Shown: positions 58,358 to 64,000 of the stretch, piece by piece
Numbering within the stretch: position 1 is the stretch's first letter
How the letters are laid out: every line of letters starts with the position of its first letter
Notes under the pieces: generated by a model
Told to the model about the DNA's origin: nothing
What the model saw: only the letters and a program-made list of their open reading frames with translations
The model's database searches: none
Translations under genes and position numbers: made by a program
Source of the DNA: Bacteroidales bacterium
GTDB taxonomy: Bacteria; Bacteroidota; Bacteroidia; Bacteroidales; UBA932
Assembly: GCA_017454905.1 (NCBI GenBank)
Contig: JAFTCB010000062.1
Span: forward strand, 240,232-304,231
Length of the DNA stretch: 64,000 nt
Reading direction: 5' to 3'

Positions 58358-61300
58358 ATGCGTTTTCCCTTTTCCGCCGTACTTTGCAGCCTGCTGGCCA
58401 TCTCCGCCGCGGCGCAGACCCGCATCACCGACCTGCGCGTCCAGGACACGCACGAACCGCTCGCCATCGAGGACCGGCACCCGGTCTTCAGCTGGAAAAT
58501 GGAGTCCGGCGTGCGCGGCGCACACCAGACCTCCTATCGGATCCGCGTCGAGCGCGAAAGCGACGGCAGCACGGTCTGGGACAGCGGCGAGGTACAGGAC
58601 GGCCGCTCCGACAACATCCGCTATGCGGGCGTGGCGCTCCAGCCGGAGATGGGCTACCGCTACGAAGTTTCCGTCCGGGACGGCGAAGGCGCGGTCCACA
58701 CGGAAGCCGCACGCTTCGAGACCGGCCTGATGAATCCGCGCATTTCCGCCTGGAAAGGCGCCGGCTGGGTGGGAGGCCCGCAGCTCAAACTGGACGCCGC
58801 CTCGCAGGCCGTGTACCGGATCCGGACCCGTTTCGAGATCCGCCGGGGCACTGCGGCCGCCCTCATCCTCGGAGCGGATGACTTCCGGCTGCGGCACGCC
58901 TTCTTCAACGGCTACGGCATCGCCTCGAACAAGAGTTATTTCAAAATCGAAGTCGAACCCGCCCGCAAGGAGATCCGCATCTTCCGGGTCGGGTATTTCC
59001 CGGGCGACCGGGCGGACCGGCCGCTGACGGTACTCAACCCCGAAAACTGCCCGCAGGGCAACCTGGACCGGGTCTTTGCAGACCGCTCCGTCCATGACTT
59101 CGACATCGATGTCGAAGCCAGCGAGATGGCCTTCTACGTGGACGGAACCCCCGTGGTCACGGCTCCGCCCCGGCGCGGGAACGCCGATCCGCTCATCGTC
59201 GGGATGACCGGCCGCGCCACCCGGGCTTCCCGCGTCCCGGTGAGCCAGATCGGATCGGGCGGGAATTACCCCTCCTTCCCCAACCTCTGCTCCGTGGGCT
59301 TCGCCTCGGAAGAAGGTTGCGAGGTGAAATACACGGATTACCAGTTGCTCAATGCCGGGCAGAGCGAAGACCGCGTGGTCTTCGGCCGGGAGCATTACGG
59401 CATTTTCCGTGACCTGCCGGGCGTACGCGTGGACGGCGGCAGCATCACCGTCAGCGGACCGGTGCTCGCCTGGGCCGATCCTTCGCACGGAGCGGAGACG
59501 ATGCTGCGAAGCGAGTTCCGTCTCGAAAAGCCGGTACGCTCCGCCCGCCTGTATGCGGCGGCGATGGGCATCTGCCGTATCTATCTCAACGGACGGCAGG
59601 TCGGATCCGACTGGTTCGCCCCGGGCGACAGCCAGTACCGCGAGACGATGTGCTACCTGAAATACGATGTCACGGATCTGCTGCGCAGTGGCCGCAACGC
59701 CATCGGCGCCGAGCTTGCAGGCGGCTGGTATACGGGGTATGTAACTTTCTCGCCGGGCAATTTCAACTTTTTCGGCGACCGGGAAGCCCTGCTCACCCGG
59801 CTCGCAGTGACCTATGAGGACGGCTCGCGCGAGTCTTTCGTCTCCACGCCGGACGGCTGGAAAGTCTGGCAGGACGGTCCGGTGCGCCTGGGCAGTTTCT
59901 TCATGGGCGAACGCTACGACGCGCGCAAAGCCCTGCCGGGCTGGAGCGAGCCCGGATTCGACGACAGTGCCTGGAGTCCCGCCGTCCGGGTGGCGCCGCG
60001 CGACTGGATGGATTTCGACATCGTGGCCCGCTACGACGAGCCTGTCCGCGTTCGCGAAACGCTCACGGCCCGGCGGCAGATGCCCGTCCACGACGACTGC
60101 ACCTTCATTTATGATATGGGCGTGAACATGGTCGGCGTGCCGGAGATCGACATCCCGGCAGGCTGGCTCTCCGAAGGCGACGTGGTCACCCTGACCTACG
60201 GCGAACAGGTCTATCCCGGGCTCAAAGGCGACAAGAAAGAGTATATCCGCCGCTTCGGACGCCAGGGGCGCAACATTGCCGGGCACATCCTGTATGAAAG
60301 CAACCGCGCGGCCCTGGATGCCGATTTCTACATCGCGGACGGTCCCGGCGCGGTCACCATCCGCCCGCGGGACACCTTCCGGGGCTATCAGTATATCCAG
60401 ATCCACATTCCCTCCCACAAGGGGGCGCTGCCCGTGGAGAATGTCCGCGGCCTGGTGCTCTCTTCCAGCGAGATCCCGACGGGGCGCTACCATGCCGTCA
60501 CGGCGGATGGCCGGACCGGGGAACTGGCAGACCAGCTGTTCCGAAACATCCAGCGCAGCCAGCTCGGCAATTTCCTGACCCTGCCGACGGACTGTCCGCA
60601 GCGCAACGAACGGATGGGCTGGACCGGCGATGCGCAGGCCTACACCCGCACGGGCCTCTACCAGGCGGACACCCGAAATTTCTTCCGTCAATGGATGGTG
60701 GCCCTGCGGGCGGACCAGGGCATTGGCAGCGACACGGAGGTACCGGGCGGCATCGGCTCCACCGTGCCCACGTACAACCGCGCCGACGACACCTCCTTCG
60801 CCAACGGCACGACCTGGGGCGCCGCCGTCTGCCAGGTGCCCTGGCAGCTGTACAACCAATACGGAGACACGCAGGTGATCGAAGAGAACCTGGAGACCAT
60901 GATGGACTGGCTGAACGGCATGGCCTTCTACCGGCTCAGCGAGGAATATCCTTACCTCTCGTCCAAAGCAAGCGGCCTGGCAGACCATCTGGCGCTGGAC
61001 AACCGCACGCCGCCGGACCTGCTCAACAATGCCATCTATATCCACATGATGGAGGTCACGGCCATCATGGCCGAGGCGGTCGGACGCACGGACTGCGCCG
61101 CCCTGCTCCGCCAGCGCCACGACCAGGCGAAGGCCGACTGGAACCGGGCTTACGTGGATCCCGCCACCGGCAAGACGCGGGGCCTGCGCGGGCGGACCAT
61201 CCACACCCAGGCCTCCTACGCCACGCCGCTGAATTTCAATGTCTTCGATGATACCAACAAGGAAAAGGCCGGGCACTGGCTCTCCGTCCTGGCCGCGGCT

Positions 61301-62062
61301 CCCGCCACCAGCGGCCCCACGCCGGAGGAGGAAGAGGCTCAGAAACTCATCGTGGAAGATGTCACCAGCGCCTTCGGCGTGCTCGGTTCCGGCAACACGG
61401 ATTTCAATTTCAAACCCTACACCATCAGCACCGGCTTCTCAGGCACGCCCAACATCCTGCCGGCCCTGAGCCGGGCCGGATACAGCGAAGAAGCCTTCCG
61501 GATGTTCTCCTGCACGGATTATGCCTCCTGGCTGTATCCCGTGACCTGCGGAGCCACTTCCATCTGGGAACGGTGGAATTCCTACGATGCCGCCTTCAGC
61601 GAACCCAACCAGAACAGCATGAACTCCTTCAACCATTTCGCGCTCGGCGCGGTGGGACAATGGATGTTCGAGTACCAGCTGGGCATTGCCTCTGCTTACA
61701 CCGAAGGGGAAGCGGGTTACAAGCATTTCATCCTGCAGCCTTCCGCGGGCGGAGATTTCACCTCACTCGAAGGCAGCTACGATTCCCACTACGGACGCAT
61801 CCGGAGCGCCTGGACGGCGGAAAAGGGGGTGATTATGTCTTACCGCTGCAGCGTCCCGGCCAACACCACCGCCACGCTCTACCTGCCCGTCACTTCCGGC
61901 GCGGTCAGCGGGTTGGGCTCGGTATCCGGCGCCCGCTGCATGGGCGTCTGCACGCATCTCGGCCACCCGGCCGTACGCTACGAACTGGTCTCGGGAGACT
62001 GGTCCTTCACCCTGGATGACGGGCGCATTTCCGTCAATCCGCTTTCGGACGCTGTCCGCTAG
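58358..62062 (+). CDS. GH78 alpha-L-rhamnosidase with inserted LamG-like domain
   Basis: 1234 residues from ATG 58358 with signal peptide MRFPFSAVLCSLLAISAAAQ. N-terminal beta domains, then about 200 residues (around 150-340) with LamG-like features (YFKIEVEPARKEIRIF, DFDIDVEASEMAFYVDGTPV), then Bac-rhamnosidase domains and the (alpha/alpha)6 catalytic barrel. Catalytic motifs are TLPTDCPQRNERMGWTGDAQ and DTEVPGGIGSTVPTYN. It removes terminal rhamnose from pectin-type glycans or flavonoid glycosides, probably on the cell surface or in the periplasm. Its TAG stop overlaps the convergent TAG in CTAG (62059-62062). Confidence 0.92.
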   Translation: MRFPFSAVLCSLLAISAAAQTRITDLRVQDTHEPLAIEDRHPVFSWKMESGVRGAHQTSYRIRVERESDGSTVWDSGEVQDGRSDNIRYAGVALQPEMGYRYEVSVRDGEGAVHTEAARFETGLMNPRISAWKGAGWVGGPQLKLDAASQAVYRIRTRFEIRRGTAAALILGADDFRLRHAFFNGYGIASNKSYFKIEVEPARKEIRIFRVGYFPGDRADRPLTVLNPENCPQGNLDRVFADRSVHDFDIDVEASEMAFYVDGTPVVTAPPRRGNADPLIVGMTGRATRASRVPVSQIGSGGNYPSFPNLCSVGFASEEGCEVKYTDYQLLNAGQSEDRVVFGREHYGIFRDLPGVRVDGGSITVSGPVLAWADPSHGAETMLRSEFRLEKPVRSARLYAAAMGICRIYLNGRQVGSDWFAPGDSQYRETMCYLKYDVTDLLRSGRNAIGAELAGGWYTGYVTFSPGNFNFFGDREALLTRLAVTYEDGSRESFVSTPDGWKVWQDGPVRLGSFFMGERYDARKALPGWSEPGFDDSAWSPAVRVAPRDWMDFDIVARYDEPVRVRETLTARRQMPVHDDCTFIYDMGVNMVGVPEIDIPAGWLSEGDVVTLTYGEQVYPGLKGDKKEYIRRFGRQGRNIAGHILYESNRAALDADFYIADGPGAVTIRPRDTFRGYQYIQIHIPSHKGALPVENVRGLVLSSSEIPTGRYHAVTADGRTGELADQLFRNIQRSQLGNFLTLPTDCPQRNERMGWTGDAQAYTRTGLYQADTRNFFRQWMVALRADQGIGSDTEVPGGIGSTVPTYNRADDTSFANGTTWGAAVCQVPWQLYNQYGDTQVIEENLETMMDWLNGMAFYRLSEEYPYLSSKASGLADHLALDNRTPPDLLNNAIYIHMMEVTAIMAEAVGRTDCAALLRQRHDQAKADWNRAYVDPATGKTRGLRGRTIHTQASYATPLNFNVFDDTNKEKAGHWLSVLAAAPATSGPTPEEEEAQKLIVEDVTSAFGVLGSGNTDFNFKPYTISTGFSGTPNILPALSRAGYSEEAFRMFSCTDYASWLYPVTCGATSIWERWNSYDAAFSEPNQNSMNSFNHFALGAVGQWMFEYQLGIASAYTEGEAGYKHFILQPSAGGDFTSLEGSYDSHYGRIRSAWTAEKGVIMSYRCSVPANTTATLYLPVTSGAVSGLGSVSGARCMGVCTHLGHPAVRYELVSGDWSFTLDDGRISVNPLSDAVR

Positions 62063-62997
62063 CGGATCGCCTGCAGATTGTTCTTCAGCTGCTCCACGCT
62101 GCTGGCCCCGATGATCACGGAAGCGACTTCCGGACGCCGGAGGATCCAGCGCAGGGCATACTGTGCAAGGGTGAAGCCTTTGGCCTTCGCTTCCTCATTC
62201 CACGCGCGCAGCTGCGTGAGGAGTTCCGGCGTCAGCACGCTTTCGTTGAGGAATTTGCTGTGGCGCATCCGGGAGTCCTCCGGGATGCCGTTGAGATAAC
62301 GGTCGGTCAGCAGGCCCTGGGCCAGCGGGGAGAAGGCGACATAGCCGACGCCCGCTTCCGCCGCCTGCGGCAGGATCGCATCCTCGTGTCCGCGTTCCAG
62401 CATGTTGTAGCGGCCCTGATAGACAAGACAGGGTACGTGCGCCTCACGCAGGTAGGCGTAGGCGCGCGCGGCCATCTCGGGCGGATACTTGGAGATGCCC
62501 ACGTAGAGGGCCTTGCCCTGGCGGACGATATCCACCAGCGTCTGCATCGTCTCCTCGAGCGGGGTCTGCGGGTCGGGGCGGTGGGAGTAGAAGATGTCCA
62601 CATAGTCCAGCCGCATGCGCCTGAGGCTCTGGTCCAGCGAGGCCATGAGGTTCTTGCGGGAGCCCCATTCGCCGTAGGGGCCGGGCCACATGTCGTGGCC
62701 GGCCTTGGTCGTGACGATGATCTCGTCGCGGTGCGGCCGCAGGGAGGCATGGTAGATGCGGCCGAAGGTCTCCTCGGCGGAACCGTAGGGCGGACCGTAG
62801 TTGTTGGCGAGGTCGAAGCAGGTGATGCCGTTGTCGAAGGCTGTCTCTACGATGAAGCGGCACTTCTCCGGGTCGGCTTCCGCGCCGAAATTGTGCCAGA
62901 AGCCCAGGGAAATCTCGGGCAGCAGCAGGCCGCTACGGCCGCAGCGACGGTATTTCATCGCCTCGTAGCGGGGCTCGGTCAGTTTGTAATTTTCCAT
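62059..62997 (-). CDS. Aldo/keto reductase (AKR, KCNAB2/YghZ-like)
   Basis: 312 residues from ATG 62997 (MENYKLTEPRYEAMKYRRCG). Tetrad residues are in CFDLANNYGPPYG (Asp, Tyr), TTKAGHD (Lys) and FYSHRPD (His). RCGRSGLLLPEISLGFWHNFG and GRIYHASLRPHRDEIIVTTKAG match the L-glyceraldehyde-3-phosphate reductase (YghZ) type. It has no signal peptide and no ferredoxin motif, unlike the reductase at 3707-5050. It reduces small aldehydes with NADPH; the physiological substrate is unknown. Confidence 0.9.
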   Translation of the reverse strand: MENYKLTEPRYEAMKYRRCGRSGLLLPEISLGFWHNFGAEADPEKCRFIVETAFDNGITCFDLANNYGPPYGSAEETFGRIYHASLRPHRDEIIVTTKAGHDMWPGPYGEWGSRKNLMASLDQSLRRMRLDYVDIFYSHRPDPQTPLEETMQTLVDIVRQGKALYVGISKYPPEMAARAYAYLREAHVPCLVYQGRYNMLERGHEDAILPQAAEAGVGYVAFSPLAQGLLTDRYLNGIPEDSRMRHSKFLNESVLTPELLTQLRAWNEEAKAKGFTLAQYALRWILRRPEVASVIIGASSVEQLKNNLQAIR

Positions 62998-63004
62998 ACG
63001 CAAA

Positions 63005-63012
63005 CAAAGGTA
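63005..63012 (-). promoter_or_regulatory. -7 promoter element, almost leaderless (aldo/keto reductase)
   Basis: TACCTTTG on the minus strand, 7 nt before the ATG at 62997. It lies just upstream of the divergent rrn promoter. Confidence 0.55.
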
Positions 63013-63044
63013 GGGAAAATTCTTTGAAAATTTCTTCAAAAAAA

Positions 63045-63076
63045 TTTGGCGCTTTCAAAAAAGTGGTTTACCTTTG
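63045..63076 (+). promoter_or_regulatory. rRNA operon promoter
   Basis: TTTG (63045-63048), exactly 20 bp, then TACCTTTG (63069-63076). This is a complete match to the Bacteroidota housekeeping promoter. The stretch 63077-63222 up to 16S is AT-rich leader with no gene. Confidence 0.88.
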
Positions 63077-63222
63077 CAGTCCCTTTCCGAGAGGACTGGG
63101 AAAGATCATTGAAAATACTGGAAGATAAGTACAAGCAAGTACCGAGAAACTAAGAATCGAGAGCGTTGATTTCTTTGGAAATTGATAGAGTGTCGGGAGA
63201 GAACTAGAAGTATAAAGAATAT

Positions 63223-64000
<778 letters not shown>

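Noticed and set aside
56618-61276. A 1552-codon open frame on the minus strand opposite the ComM and GH78 genes
   Set aside because: Shadow of high-GC coding DNA on the other strand; it has no recognisable domain, signal or promoter, whereas the plus-strand genes have clear family motifs throughout.

Overview
The window is a gene-dense chromosomal segment of a Bacteroidota member, most likely an uncultured high-GC Bacteroidales. The evidence is the partial 16S rRNA gene at the right end, many TAnnTTTG promoter elements (twice with a TTTG element 19-20 bp upstream), weak or absent Shine-Dalgarno sites, and Bacteroidales marker genes such as gldH, a PSP1/RicT protein, DUF2723, DUF4271, a PG0541-type protein and short LuxR-type regulators. 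No insertion sequence, prophage, integrase or CRISPR array was seen. No stretch over 300 bp lacks a gene.

Layout. 1-5050 (+): an LptF/LptG-type permease reading straight into methionyl-tRNA formyltransferase, then a membrane polyferredoxin and a Tat-exported aldo/keto reductase with ferredoxin motifs. 5176-11464 (-): trxA, a beta-barrel protein, then a tightly overlapping run of LOG protein, polyprenyl synthase, holB, ricT-like, gldH and trmB. 11522-17418 (-): a TolC/adaptor/RND efflux operon with a PG0541-type gene. 17514-18392 (+): lgt. 18393-25179 (-): secreted proteins of unknown function, a TMEM43-family protein, pgk and a TPR-LuxR sensor. 25193-29634 (-): small secreted proteins and lipoproteins interleaved with two 72-73-residue LuxR-type proteins and the wreck of a third TPR-LuxR gene. 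29727-33788 (-): a methyltransferase and a DUF2723 glycosyltransferase. 33842-36261 (+): SUI1, DUF4271, hemD, rnpA, yidD. 36273-43286 (-): tkt and lepA followed by four coupled genes (HprK-like kinase, S26-type peptidase, PqqD-like protein, ABC exporter). 43390-48586: small membrane proteins, mutY, a rhamnogalacturonan-acetylesterase-like enzyme and lolD. 48808-53121: tRNA-Pro, malate dehydrogenase, a phosphopantetheinyl transferase, an EnvC-like factor and a TPR protein. 53196-58297: an ECF sigma factor with a protein predicted to span both membranes, a lipoprotein, tsaE and a ComM-like ATPase. 58358-62997: a GH78 rhamnosidase and an aldo/keto reductase. 63045-64000: rrn promoter and partial 16S rRNA.

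The most unusual signals are these. (1) GC-rich, multi-hairpin palindromic elements sit in frame inside housekeeping genes: two related copies within trmB, and members of a second family in mutY, a 23S-type methyltransferase and probably fmt. Another hairpin repeat lies between the tRNA-Pro promoter and the tRNA. (2) The permease-Fmt fusion. (3) The kinase/peptidase/PqqD/ABC cassette translationally coupled to lepA, which resembles a RiPP maturation and export set without a visible precursor or cyclase. (4) The sigma factor and double-membrane anti-sigma pair. (5) Four convergent gene pairs whose stop codons overlap within a single CTAA or CTAG tetranucleotide. All assignments come from reading the sequence; no database search was run.
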